Positions 27,043 to 35,390 of a DNA stretch of 59,425 nucleotides are shown here, in pieces. Position 1 is the first letter of the stretch, and the number at the start of each line of letters is the position of its first letter. The notes under the pieces are model-generated. The model saw only the letters and a list, made by a program, of their open reading frames with translations. It was not told the origin of the DNA and made no database searches. Made by a program: the position numbers and the translations under genes. Source of the DNA: Thermoplasmata archaeon (GTDB taxonomy: Archaea; Thermoplasmatota; E2; DHVEG-1); the NCBI GenBank assembly GCA_003942085.1, contig DQIQ01000001.1, forward strand, positions 88,950 to 148,374. The letters run 5' to 3'.

Positions 27043-27687
27043 ATGGAAATAACAATGTATGTCAATAAATATAAACATGCTCGATATGCGTTTTTCAAAT
27101 GGCGATACCAACTTGAAAACTACAATAAAGTTATCCTCGCAATAAGTTTTGCTTGTTTAACAGGATTATTAGCCCAAGTAAGGTTTTATTTCCCAGGGTC
27201 TCCTGTTCCGCTCACTGGTCAGACTTTCGCAGTCCTTGTTAGTGCGATTGTGCTTGGGAAATGGTGGGGTGGCATTAGCCAAAGTATTTACCTAGGCGTT
27301 GGTGTTGCTGGAGTACCCTGGTTTGCTGGAATGAATAGCGGATTTGCTTACCTTGCTGGTCCAACTGGTGGATATCTCATTGGTTTTATCCTTGCTGCAT
27401 TTTTCTTGGGATACTGTGTCGACCGATCTGTTAAATCACGGAAATATTGGACGATGTTTGGATTGATGATCTTTGCCAACTTCGGCATTGTCTTTGGGTT
27501 TGGATTGTTACAGCTCTACGGTTGGCTTTCCATCACCGGAGCGTCTGTTGATCTCTGGGGTTTACTGCTGATGGGTCTGATACCCTTCATCATCGGTGAT
27601 ACCGTAAAAATAGCGATCGCTGCTGGCATAGCAAGTAGTATTACACCAAAACAGGCATACGGCAGCGAGGCAAACGCGTTTTCATAG
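27043..27687 (+). CDS. bioY: BioY, substrate-binding S component of a biotin ECF transporter
   Basis: The 214-residue membrane protein has about six helices with the BioY signatures VPLTGQTFAVLVSAIVLG, YLGVGVAGVPWFAG, GPTGGYLIGFILAAFFLGY and GLIPFIIGDTVKIAIA. GAGG lies 9 nt before the ATG at 27043, which is favoured over the ATG at 27028. No EcfA or EcfT gene is nearby, so it either shares a remote ATPase module or acts alone, as proposed for some BioY proteins. Confidence 0.93.
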   Translation: MEITMYVNKYKHARYAFFKWRYQLENYNKVILAISFACLTGLLAQVRFYFPGSPVPLTGQTFAVLVSAIVLGKWWGGISQSIYLGVGVAGVPWFAGMNSGFAYLAGPTGGYLIGFILAAFFLGYCVDRSVKSRKYWTMFGLMIFANFGIVFGFGLLQLYGWLSITGASVDLWGLLLMGLIPFIIGDTVKIAIAAGIASSITPKQAYGSEANAFS

Positions 27688-27714
27688 AAGAAACGCGCCT
27701 TTCTTTTTTTTATT
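27675..27714 (+). terminator. Hairpin plus oligo-T terminator of bioY
   Basis: A 7-bp stem CGCGTTT (27675-27681) pairs with AAACGCG (27691-27697), closing over the bioY stop codon, and is followed by TTTCTTTTTTT. The tract overlaps the end of the convergent AbrB-type gene. Confidence 0.5.
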
Positions 27715-27889
27715 TTACTTTTGTAAGAGAGATCGTCCGATCATTTAAGACGACCCATCGTATCTTATCGCCATCTTTTAATTTCAGAAGTTCGACGACC
27801 TCAGAAGGTACAGTGATTCGTCGGCGTGAACCACGGATTGTTATCGCGGTTTCTTTGATGCATTTCACATGATCAAGTTCAATTTTCAT
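27710..27889 (-). CDS. AbrB/SpoVT-type DNA-binding protein
   Basis: The 59-residue protein has the swapped-hairpin AbrB pattern: TAITIRGSRRRITVPSEVV, then LLKLKDGDKIRWVVLNDRTISL. GAGTGATAGC gives a ribosome binding site for the ATG at 27889, preferred over an in-frame GTG at 27898. It lies 63 bp after pstB on the same strand, so it may be the last gene of the pst operon and a regulator of it. In many archaea the PhoU-like regulator carries an AbrB domain; here no PhoU domain is seen. Confidence 0.8.
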   Translation of the reverse strand: MKIELDHVKCIKETAITIRGSRRRITVPSEVVELLKLKDGDKIRWVVLNDRTISLTKVK

Positions 27890-27952
27890 CGCTATCACTC
27901 TTTTCTTTTACCGCTTGATTACTTACGAGCGAACCTTTGAGCGGATGCATCG

Positions 27953-28714
27953 TTAACTGATCTCTCCGCTTAGATAGGCTTTTGTTTCCGGGTTTTTTGG
28001 ATTATTGAAAAATTCATCGGCTGTTCCTTGTTCAATAACCATACCAAAATATAGGAAGATGACATAATCAGCGACCCGTTTTGCTTGACGAAGGGTATGG
28101 GTCACCAGAATGACCGTATATTCCTTTTTTAGCTTCAGAAGAAGCTTTTCTATCTGTTGTGCGGCAATAGGGTCCAACGCCGAGGTTGGTTCATCACATA
28201 AAAGCACTTCAGGTTGCACGGCGATAGCTCGGGCAAGACACAGCCTCTGCTGCTGCCCAACAGAAAGTCGTGAGGCAGGATCATGCAGTCGGTTTTTTAC
28301 TTCATTCCAAAGACCGACTTCCTCTAAACAATATTGAACTGCTTCTGCCAACTCTTTTGCATTTTTATTATGATGGATTCGTAGTCCATACGCAACATTT
28401 TCAAAAATCGACATTGGGAGCGGATAGGGTTTTTGGGAGATGAGCCCCATTTTTTTCCGTATGTCAGGAATCTCACTTGCTTTACGATCAAGAATATTTT
28501 CACCATCTACAAGGATTTGTCCTGAGATATTTACTTCATCTTGAATCTCCAATAGTCTGTTGAAAGATTTAAGGAGCGTCGTCTTTCCACATCCCGAAGG
28601 GCCAATCACTGCAGTGAGTTGTTTTGCCGGGATTTTAATATTGATGTTTTTTAGGATACTATTTTTTTGGATTTGCACATTTAAATTTTTTGTTTCTATC
28701 TGATAGTTTTCCAT
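27953..28714 (-). CDS. pstB: Phosphate ABC transporter ATP-binding protein PstB
   Basis: The 253-residue ATPase has Walker A GPSGCGKTT (about residue 38), the Q-loop ISQKPYPLPMSI characteristic of PstB, the signature LSVGQQQRLCLARAIA, Walker B VLLCDEPTSALD and the switch His in LVTHT. It drives phosphate import with PstA and PstC. GGAACAAGT precedes the ATG, 11 nt after pstA. Confidence 0.96.
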   Translation of the reverse strand: MENYQIETKNLNVQIQKNSILKNINIKIPAKQLTAVIGPSGCGKTTLLKSFNRLLEIQDEVNISGQILVDGENILDRKASEIPDIRKKMGLISQKPYPLPMSIFENVAYGLRIHHNKNAKELAEAVQYCLEEVGLWNEVKNRLHDPASRLSVGQQQRLCLARAIAVQPEVLLCDEPTSALDPIAAQQIEKLLLKLKKEYTVILVTHTLRQAKRVADYVIFLYFGMVIEQGTADEFFNNPKNPETKAYLSGEIS

Positions 28715-28725
28715 ACTTGTTCCTT

Positions 28726-29571
28726 CTATTTTATGATATGTTTTTTAAAACGCCGTGTAAGGAGTCTTGAAAGGACGCTTACGATTAGCACGATCATTAA
28801 GAGGATGAATGCAGCTGCAAAGGCTTTTGATTGCCCCAATGGAGTTGAATAGAGATTATAAATCATTGTTGGAAGAGTCGCTGTTGAATCAAAAAGCGAG
28901 GTCGGTAAACGATTTGAAAAACCTGCGGTGAAGAGAATTGATGCAGCATCACCGATACCACGGCCCAGTCCAAGGAGAATCCCGGCAAGGATTCCTGGAA
29001 ATGCTTGCCTCCGAATGACTCGAAAGGCGGTCTCGATTTTTGTTGATCCGAGAGAATATGCTCCTTCTTTCAAGCCTTTGGGGACCATTTTTATTGCTTC
29101 GTCCATGGATCGTGTGATGATCGGGATTTCAAGCAGTGTTAAAGCAATCATTCCGACGAGAATTGAAGAGCTCATTCCTATGGAGATCATGATCATCAGA
29201 CAGAAAATACCATAGATAATCGAAGGGATACCCCAGAGGACATCAAGCATGAATCGAATAATATCTGAGTATCGAGGGTGTAGAAAATCATTTTGTAAAA
29301 AAAGCGCAATCCCGATACCAATAAGGCTTGCAAAACCGGTCGCGGGAAGAGCAAGAAGAAGAGAACCAACGATTGCATTTAATATACCGCCGCCAGGGGG
29401 ATCTCCTGGAACCGAAGGACGGGGGGTTTGCGTGATCATTTCAATACTTAACGAAGACGCGCCGTTAATTACAACAAGTCCAAAAATAACGACTAAACTT
29501 CCGATGACAATACAGACGGAACCGACCATGAGAATTTTGAATAGTCTTTCCTCAAGTGTGCGTCTATTCAA
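28726..29571 (-). CDS. pstA: Phosphate ABC transporter permease PstA
   Basis: The 281-residue permease has six predicted membrane helices and the EAA-type loop (MVPKGLKEGAYSLGSTKIETAFRVI) that contacts PstB. GAGGTG followed by six bases precedes TTG at 29571, giving NRRTLEERLF; this TTG overlaps the pstC stop as TTGA. A GTG at 29580 is the alternative start but has no separate ribosome binding site. Confidence 0.93.
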   Translation of the reverse strand: MNRRTLEERLFKILMVGSVCIVIGSLVVIFGLVVINGASSLSIEMITQTPRPSVPGDPPGGGILNAIVGSLLLALPATGFASLIGIGIALFLQNDFLHPRYSDIIRFMLDVLWGIPSIIYGIFCLMIMISIGMSSSILVGMIALTLLEIPIITRSMDEAIKMVPKGLKEGAYSLGSTKIETAFRVIRRQAFPGILAGILLGLGRGIGDAASILFTAGFSNRLPTSLFDSTATLPTMIYNLYSTPLGQSKAFAAAFILLMIVLIVSVLSRLLTRRFKKHIIK

Positions 29572-30461
29572 TACTTCCACCTCTTTTTTGCTCGTCGTAA
29601 TGTAAGAAACCCAAGAATGTAGAAGAGGAATACTACGATGAAGAGGATCAATGCTACGAGCATGAGTGCGGATTCATGCAGTGGTATGGACATTAATTCA
29701 CCATATTTTGATGCGATTAAGGATGCAAGAGTCTCTCCTGGATTGAATAGTGAAGAAGGAAGCCGGATAGTTCCACCGATTACCATGTTGACTGCGATTG
29801 TTTCCCCAAATGCTCGTCCAAAACCTAGGAGTATCGCCGCAATGATGCTTGGGGCGGAGGCGCGAAACACGACTTTCTTGACCGTCTCCCACTTTGTTGC
29901 TCCGACCGAGAGGGACGCCTCCTTTAAAGAAAGGGGAATCGCATCAAAAGATTCGATGCACAATGAAATGATGATGGGAAATACCATGATTGATAAAATG
30001 ATAGCAGCGGAAAATATGCAAAGGCCCGTACTTTGTGCTCCAAAAAATGGTGCAATAACGTTTTGTACGAAAGGTGCTAAAAAAAGAAAGGCACATAACC
30101 CATAGACGACTGAAGGGACCCCTGCGAGTACATCGATGAAAGGTCTTATGGTTTTGCGCAATCTTCTCGGTGCGTATTCCACGATGTAGATTGCAGAAAG
30201 CAACGAGATCGGGATTGCAATCAAGAGGGCAAACCCAGTAACAAGTATGGTATCGACGATGATCGCTGCAAGACCAAACTGGCCGGCATCAGGATTCCAT
30301 ATCGATGAAAACAGCACCTCGATAATCGAGTGGGACTCAAGGACTAACAACGATCTAGATAGTAGAAGTATAAATATTAAAAAAAATAAAGAAGAGACAA
30401 AAAGCGTGATGAGAAGCAATGTTTTTGTGCCAATGAGATCACGCAATTTTCTCGTATTCAT
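29568..30461 (-). CDS. pstC: Phosphate ABC transporter permease PstC
   Basis: The 297-residue permease has six membrane helices and the cytosolic loop IPLSLKEASLSVGATKWETV. The segment DVLAGVPSVVYGLCAFLF is typical of PstC. It forms the channel with PstA. It lies 48 bp after pstS and overlaps pstA by four bases. Confidence 0.94.
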   Translation of the reverse strand: MNTRKLRDLIGTKTLLLITLFVSSLFFLIFILLLSRSLLVLESHSIIEVLFSSIWNPDAGQFGLAAIIVDTILVTGFALLIAIPISLLSAIYIVEYAPRRLRKTIRPFIDVLAGVPSVVYGLCAFLFLAPFVQNVIAPFFGAQSTGLCIFSAAIILSIMVFPIIISLCIESFDAIPLSLKEASLSVGATKWETVKKVVFRASAPSIIAAILLGFGRAFGETIAVNMVIGGTIRLPSSLFNPGETLASLIASKYGELMSIPLHESALMLVALILFIVVFLFYILGFLTLRRAKKRWKY

Positions 30462-30509
30462 TTTTTCATGTATTCCTTAGTGATTTTTTTCTTCATCTCA
30501 GAGGGTTGA

Positions 30510-31535
30510 TTACTTAGTAATTTCAGGTCTCGTTCCATTTTCTAGATACTGAAGCTGAAGGTCAAGAGTCGCTTGCGGTAATGGAACATATCCGGCATCA
30601 AGTACGTATTGCTGTCCTGTTGTCAAAATCCAGTGAACGAAGTCTTGTGTTATTCCAGTGAACTTATGGAGGGTGGCTAAATTTTCTACTCGTGCAGGTG
30701 GTGAGGGAAACACATTTGCAATAATTGCATTGACGATTGTTGTTCGATTTGTATAGACATACTCTGTAGACTCAAGTGTCCCGTTTCCATTCAAATCGAT
30801 TGGAACAGGGAGAATTCCGTCAGCGGGTACTACGGTGTTATCAGCAAGTTTTTTTGTATAGACATACCCTGTATTATCATATCCGATGGCAAAGGGATTC
30901 GCTTGAACCTGTGCTACGACGGCATTATCACCGTTTACCGCTGAAAGCCTTTCAAGAGGTAGATGAGACCCAATGTCGTTTTGTACATATTTCCCCATAT
31001 ATTTCGCCCAGGTATCCGCTGCTCCACAGGCATCTGACCGGGTATAAACAATGATTTTATCAGTGATATTCTCATTTCCTACAAGCTGTCCCCATGTTGA
31101 GATGTTTCCGGTGATGAAGATATCTTTAAATTGTTGCTTTGTGACACCTTTTACCAACAGTATGTCTTTTACTGGGTTGTCTGCATTCATGGTTGCGATG
31201 ACTGCATCTTTTGCGACTGAGACCCAGAACGCTCCTTGACTTATTTCTGAGTTGTTCACCGCTCTGGAGACCATACCGATGTCTGCAATTCCTTTTAATG
31301 CGTCAGCCATTCCAGTGCCAGCTCCATTTGCATTAATATCAATCGTGACGTTGCTGTGGGTTTTTTGATATTCTGTCGCCCATACTTGCATCATTGGTTG
31401 TAGAGCAAATGCACCTTCTATTTTTATGGTGTTCTTTTGTTGGGTAGTACACCCAGACAAGCTCACAATTCCGACCACAGCCAAGATAAGAACTGCGACA
31501 AGTGCTTTCATTTTCTTTTGATTGCTTTGGTTCAT
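30510..31535 (-). CDS. pstS: Phosphate-binding lipoprotein PstS
   Basis: The 341-residue binding protein has a lipoprotein signal ending in the lipobox LSGC (Cys at residue 28), then the PBP-like core: EGAFALQPMMQVWATEY, NGAGTGMADALKGIADIGM and YTRSDACGAADTWAKY, which supply phosphate contacts. The ATG at 31535 is used; an ATG 8 codons later would still leave a full lipoprotein signal. It is first in the pst operon, behind a promoter with a palindromic site. Confidence 0.95.
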   Translation of the reverse strand: MNQSNQKKMKALVAVLILAVVGIVSLSGCTTQQKNTIKIEGAFALQPMMQVWATEYQKTHSNVTIDINANGAGTGMADALKGIADIGMVSRAVNNSEISQGAFWVSVAKDAVIATMNADNPVKDILLVKGVTKQQFKDIFITGNISTWGQLVGNENITDKIIVYTRSDACGAADTWAKYMGKYVQNDIGSHLPLERLSAVNGDNAVVAQVQANPFAIGYDNTGYVYTKKLADNTVVPADGILPVPIDLNGNGTLESTEYVYTNRTTIVNAIIANVFPSPPARVENLATLHKFTGITQDFVHWILTTGQQYVLDAGYVPLPQATLDLQLQYLENGTRPEITK

Positions 31536-31631
31536 CTTTCATCGTCTCCATTTCAATTTTTTTCCTGAATCATTGCTGTGACCTATGATACGAGCAATGT
31601 TTTAGCAAATAATATTATATGCGACCCCCCC

Positions 31632-31658
31632 TATTTATAATTATTGGTAACTTACCAA
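31632..31658 (-). promoter_or_regulatory. pst operon promoter with a 15-bp perfect palindrome next to the TATA box
   Basis: TTGGTAACTTACCAA (31644-31658) is a perfect 7-1-7 palindrome. On the minus strand it ends four bases before a TATA-like TTATAAATAG (31640-31631), covering the BRE position. A run of seven G follows. Transcription would begin near 31610, giving a leader of about 75 nt before pstS. A second AT-rich box (minus strand of about 31612-31620) may also serve. A repressor bound here would block TFB/TBP. Confidence 0.55.
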
Positions 31659-31779
31659 CATTGCTCCAATTATTGCCAAACAGTCAATAGTAAGACAACA
31701 ACAATACAAAATTATAACATCACACTCAACGGAAGGAGAGAATATTATTCATAAACAACATACGCTTATCAATATAGAT

Positions 31780-31956
31780 ATGATTCAGCGACGAGAACTC
31801 GCAGGTATAAAAGACCTAAACTGCCCGAAATGCGGAAGTAAAAACATCATGACGCAACCTGGAGAAATCGCCGCTGAAAAACATACTATCCATGAATGCA
31901 AATGCAAAACCTGTGACTGCGATTTCTTAGTCTCCAGAAGCATCATGAAAAAATAA
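31780..31956 (+). CDS. Small zinc-ribbon protein
   Basis: A 58-residue protein starting MIQRRELAGIKDLNCPKCGS, with C-x2-C (CPKCG) and a second Cys set in HECKCKTCDCDF, a two-knuckle zinc ribbon. It is read directly from the gap between the pst and ribosomal operons. ATTATTCATAAAC about 28 bp upstream may be its TATA box. Role unknown; such ribbons often occur in transcription or translation accessory proteins. Confidence 0.65.
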   Translation: MIQRRELAGIKDLNCPKCGSKNIMTQPGEIAAEKHTIHECKCKTCDCDFLVSRSIMKK

Positions 31957-32011
31957 TTACTTTTTTCGCTTTTGATTCACTACTTTTGGAACTGTTGTCA
32001 GCGCAATAACA

Positions 32012-32184
32012 TTTATATACCAAATCTTTTATGCCTTACTTCCTGTCTAGACCAGACATGATCGGGCAATTCTTCAAGAATCCCGGTAAGAAACAGTCTT
32101 AATGATTTTTGACTGTTTTGGAAATGTCACGGTTGAGACGCAGTGAAATCGCTAATACTTACAAGATAAAATAGAGGATATATT
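32012..32184 (+). promoter_or_regulatory. Ribosomal operon promoter and structured 5' leader with three hairpins
   Basis: TTTATATA at 32012-32019 is a clear TATA box, placing transcription start near 32042. Hairpin 1 is TGTCT/AGACA at 32044-32058 (loop AGACC). Hairpin 2 is CGGG-ATTC/GAAT-CCCG at 32063-32085 with a 2-nt bulge and TTCAA loop. Hairpin 3 is AAACAGTC/GACTGTTT at 32091-32118 with a 12-nt loop. About 65 nt then lead to GAGG and the ATG of uL3. A leader of this length is unusual among the leaderless genes here and could be an autoregulatory r-protein site. Confidence 0.55.
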
Positions 32185-33177
32185 ATGGCAGATATCCACC
32201 ATCCAAAACGAGGGTCACATGGCTATTGGCCACGGAAACGTGCAAAAACAGAAACGCCCCACATTAAAAGCTGGGCTGAAGGGAACGACAAACCAAAGAT
32301 CCAAGGATTCTTTGGATACAAGGCCGGAATGACCCACGCATTCATCGTCGATTACCGACCAACCTCCACCACTTCAGGAAGAGAGGTCAAAATGGCGGTT
32401 ACCGTTCTTGAAACACCACCGATAAAAATCGCAGCGGTTCGAGCCTACCAGCGGTCATCCTATGGATTGCAGTGCAGTGGTGAGATCTGGTCTGAGAAAC
32501 TTGATCCTGAATTAGCACGCTGTATTCCTCTGGCAAAAAACCAAAAAGAGAAAAACTGGGATATTACGAAAGACGCCGAGGAAATCCGTGTCATCGTCTA
32601 TACGCAACCCAAACTCGTGACAAGCACCCCGAAGAAAGCACCAGAGATCAGCGAGTTGAAGATAGGTGGCGGCAGCATTGATGATCAGATCAAATACGCA
32701 AAGGAAATCCTCGGAAAAGAACTAAAGATAAATGATGTTGTCAAAGAAGGAGACATGCTTGACGCCATTGCTATTACCAAGGGGAAAGGATGGCAAGGAA
32801 CCGTTAAAAGACATCACGTTAAACTCTTATTACATAAAAACTCAAAACACCGCAGAATGATCGGGACCGCTGGTTCTTGGCACCCTAGTTGGGTACAAGC
32901 GACTGTCCCACAGGCAGGACAGATGGGGTACCATCAGCGCACTGAATATAACAAACGTGTCCTGAAAATCGGAGAAAACGGCGAAGAAATAACTCCAGCT
33001 GGTGGGTTCCCAAATTACGGTGTGATACGTAACTCCTACATTCTGGTTCATGGTTCTATCCCTGGACCGGTCAAACGACTCATTGGAATACGAGACGCAG
33101 TCCGATATCAACGCGGTGTGAAAATCCAGAAACCTGAGATCACCTACATTTCTACAACCAGTAAACAAGGAGCGTAA
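32185..33177 (+). CDS. rpl3: Ribosomal protein uL3
   Basis: The 330-residue archaeal L3 begins ADIHHPKRGSHGYWPRKRAK and contains GFFGYKAGMTH, VTKGKG-type segment ITKGKGWQGTVKRH and TAGSWHPSWVQATVPQAGQMGYH. It binds near the peptidyl-transferase centre and starts 50S assembly. It is the first gene of the long ribosomal operon, with GAGGATATATT as ribosome binding site. Confidence 0.98.
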   Translation: MADIHHPKRGSHGYWPRKRAKTETPHIKSWAEGNDKPKIQGFFGYKAGMTHAFIVDYRPTSTTSGREVKMAVTVLETPPIKIAAVRAYQRSSYGLQCSGEIWSEKLDPELARCIPLAKNQKEKNWDITKDAEEIRVIVYTQPKLVTSTPKKAPEISELKIGGGSIDDQIKYAKEILGKELKINDVVKEGDMLDAIAITKGKGWQGTVKRHHVKLLLHKNSKHRRMIGTAGSWHPSWVQATVPQAGQMGYHQRTEYNKRVLKIGENGEEITPAGGFPNYGVIRNSYILVHGSIPGPVKRLIGIRDAVRYQRGVKIQKPEITYISTTSKQGA

Positions 33178-33179
33178 TC

Positions 33180-33941
33180 ATGACGAAAGTTAACATCTAC
33201 AGCATGGACGGGACTGTAAAAGAAAAAATCGATTTACCAAAAATCTTTGAAACACCATATCGTCCTGACATCATTAAGAAATCATTTGAAGTCATCCACT
33301 CAAACCAGCGCCAGCCGTACGGATCAGATCCTTTAGCAGGAACCAGACACGCGGTTGCATCGGTTGGAAAAGGCAGAGGGATGTCTCGAGTACCACGATT
33401 GAGTCAAGGACAAGCTGCTGCACTCGCCCCCTGTGTCGTCGGTGGCAGACGAGCCCATCCCCCTAAAGCAGAACGGAACTGGAAAGAAAAAATGAACAAA
33501 AAAGAAAACCTGCTTGCTCGAAACTCAGCTCTTGCAGCAACCGCAGATAAAGAGATTGTGACAAAAAGAGGGCATCGTTTCGACGAAAAAATAACGTTAC
33601 CCATTGTCATTGACGATGATTTTGAAAAGATCAAAAAAACCAAAGAAGTCATCGAGGTCCTAGAGAAAATCGGCATTTACTCTGATATCCTGCGGGCAGC
33701 AAACGGCAGACATGTGCGTGCAGGGAAAGGAAAAATGCGAGGACGCAGATACCGCATGCCGAAATCATTGCTCATCGTATCATCAAAAGATGTCGTTGAA
33801 AAAAGCTCCGAAAATCTTAGTGGTGTTGATCTTGCAAAACCACATCAGCTAAACATTGAACATCTCGCACCAGGCGGGATTGCTGGCAGACTGACCGTCT
33901 TTACCAAATCTGCTTTGGCACAACTAGGGGGCGCTAAATAA
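33180..33941 (+). CDS. rpl4: Ribosomal protein uL4
   Basis: The 253-residue protein has the L4 core KSFEVIHSNQRQPYGSDPLAG and the long-loop segment GKGRGMSRVPR, then GGRRAHPPKAE and ANGRHVRAGKGKMRGRRY. It lines the exit tunnel. In bacteria L4 is the autoregulator of this operon; whether it acts on the hairpin leader here is unknown. Starts 2 nt after uL3. Confidence 0.97.
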   Translation: MTKVNIYSMDGTVKEKIDLPKIFETPYRPDIIKKSFEVIHSNQRQPYGSDPLAGTRHAVASVGKGRGMSRVPRLSQGQAAALAPCVVGGRRAHPPKAERNWKEKMNKKENLLARNSALAATADKEIVTKRGHRFDEKITLPIVIDDDFEKIKKTKEVIEVLEKIGIYSDILRAANGRHVRAGKGKMRGRRYRMPKSLLIVSSKDVVEKSSENLSGVDLAKPHQLNIEHLAPGGIAGRLTVFTKSALAQLGGAK

Positions 33942-34204
33942 TGACCATGGATCCCTATTCAATCGTTTTATATCCATTTGTGACAGAAAAGTCGATGAGT
34001 CATATGGAGAAAAACAATGCATTAGAGTTCGTAGTGAAAAGAACCGCGAACAAAGAACTGATCAAAAAAGCAGTTGAAAAAATGTTTTCTGTGAAAGTAA
34101 AATCAGTCAACACACGGATAACGCAGAAAGGAAAACATGCAACCGTCGTCTTCATGCCTGAATACAAGGCAGAGGATCTCGGGATGAGAATAGGAGTCTT
34201 CTAA
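33941..34204 (+). CDS. rpl23: Ribosomal protein uL23
   Basis: An 87-residue protein with PFVTEKSMSHMEKNNALEFVV and VKSVNTRITQKGKHATVVF, the usual uL23 fold at the tunnel exit, a docking site for SRP. Its ATG overlaps the uL4 stop (TAATG); an in-frame ATG two codons later is an alternative. Confidence 0.96.
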   Translation: MTMDPYSIVLYPFVTEKSMSHMEKNNALEFVVKRTANKELIKKAVEKMFSVKVKSVNTRITQKGKHATVVFMPEYKAEDLGMRIGVF

Positions 34205-34215
34205 AGGGGTGAACT

Positions 34216-34923
34216 ATGGGGAAAAATCTTATCCAGCAACGCCGAGGACGGGCCCGAGGTCGATATACTGTCCCGTCACATAAGTATCGGGGGAATATAC
34301 ATTACGCCAACGAAAGAAGTGCAAAAGGCGTTGTTGAAGGGCTCATTCACGACCCAGGACGAAGTGCACCGGTCGCTCAAGTGAGAATGGAGAATAATAA
34401 AAAAGTTCTAATGATCGCAACCGAAGGAACATCTGTCGGTCGTGAAGTGAAATTCACAGCAAGTAAAGCAGAGTGTGAACTCGGAAACATCATGCCGATT
34501 GGGAATGTCCCTGATGGGTATCCGATTTACAATATCGAAATCACACCCGGAGATGGAGGTAAAATGGTACGCGCAGGCGGTAGTGGTGCGTATGTGATTT
34601 CCCATGACGCTCAAAAAACAATTATAAAACTTCCCTCAGGTCAATTCAAAACATTAGATTCTTTATGCAGAGCAACCGTTGGAATTGCTGCCGGTGGCGG
34701 ACGGCAAGATAAACCGCTCATGAAAGCAGGGAAAAAATGGAACGCACAACGCGGCAAAGGAAGAAATTACCCGGTCGTACGAGGTGTTGCGATGAACCCT
34801 GTGGATCATCCTCACGGTGGAGGAAGTCACCAACATGTTGGAAAGCCAAGTTGTGTATCACGTGGTGCACCACCTGGTAGAAAGGTTGGGAATATTGCTG
34901 CCCGGAGAACTGGAAGAAGGTAA
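34216..34923 (+). CDS. rpl2: Ribosomal protein uL2
   Basis: A 235-residue protein with the C-terminal signature VRGVAMNPVDHPHGGGSHQH, including the conserved His of the peptidyl-transferase region, and the N-terminal OB-like domain. GGGGTGAACT precedes the ATG. Length and composition match archaeal L2. Confidence 0.98.
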   Translation: MGKNLIQQRRGRARGRYTVPSHKYRGNIHYANERSAKGVVEGLIHDPGRSAPVAQVRMENNKKVLMIATEGTSVGREVKFTASKAECELGNIMPIGNVPDGYPIYNIEITPGDGGKMVRAGGSGAYVISHDAQKTIIKLPSGQFKTLDSLCRATVGIAAGGGRQDKPLMKAGKKWNAQRGKGRNYPVVRGVAMNPVDHPHGGGSHQHVGKPSCVSRGAPPGRKVGNIAARRTGRR

Positions 34924-34928
34924 TGATC

Positions 34929-35384
34929 ATGGCACAAATCAAATTTGGATCATCAGCAAAAAGCAGACGGAAAAGAGATAGGAAGAAAGTAGAGGTACGA
35001 AAAAAGGAATTTCAGTTCCAAGGAAAATCCTTGGAGGAAATTCAAAAACTCTCTATGGAAGAATTACTCCCGCTCCTTCCCTCCCGCTCCCGCAGAACAT
35101 TAAAACGGGGATTGTCCAAAGATGAGAATAAATTAATGGAAGACGTTAAGAATGCAAAACAGGGGGATCTTATTAGGACACATTGCAGAAATATGATCGT
35201 CTTACCTACGTTCATTGGTCATAATATCCTTATCTACAACGGGAAAGATTTCGAACGAGTGAACATCCAACCCCAGATGATCGGCCATTATCTCGGGGAA
35301 TTTGCGTTAACCCGTAAAAGAGTAAAACACACAGGACCTGGTGTCGGAGCCACCAGAGGATCCAAATTCATGCCATTGAAGTGA
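34929..35384 (+). CDS. rps19: Ribosomal protein uS19
   Basis: A 151-residue protein whose C-terminal half has RTHCRNMIVLPTFIGHNILIYNGK and the tail MIGHYLGEFALTRKRVKHTGPGVGATRGSKF, typical of archaeal/eukaryotic S15/S19. The N-terminus is basic (KSRRKRDRKK). The ATG at 34929 follows GAAGGTAATGATC; an ATG two codons before (34923, on the uL2 stop) is the alternative. Confidence 0.96.
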   Translation: MAQIKFGSSAKSRRKRDRKKVEVRKKEFQFQGKSLEEIQKLSMEELLPLLPSRSRRTLKRGLSKDENKLMEDVKNAKQGDLIRTHCRNMIVLPTFIGHNILIYNGKDFERVNIQPQMIGHYLGEFALTRKRVKHTGPGVGATRGSKFMPLK

Positions 35385-35390
35385 TGAACC

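Noticed and set aside
32042-32118. The uL3 leader hairpins as a possible tRNA or other known RNA gene
   Set aside because: No cloverleaf, no GTTCRAnYC box and no CCA end; the stems are short and sequential, fitting a leader instead.
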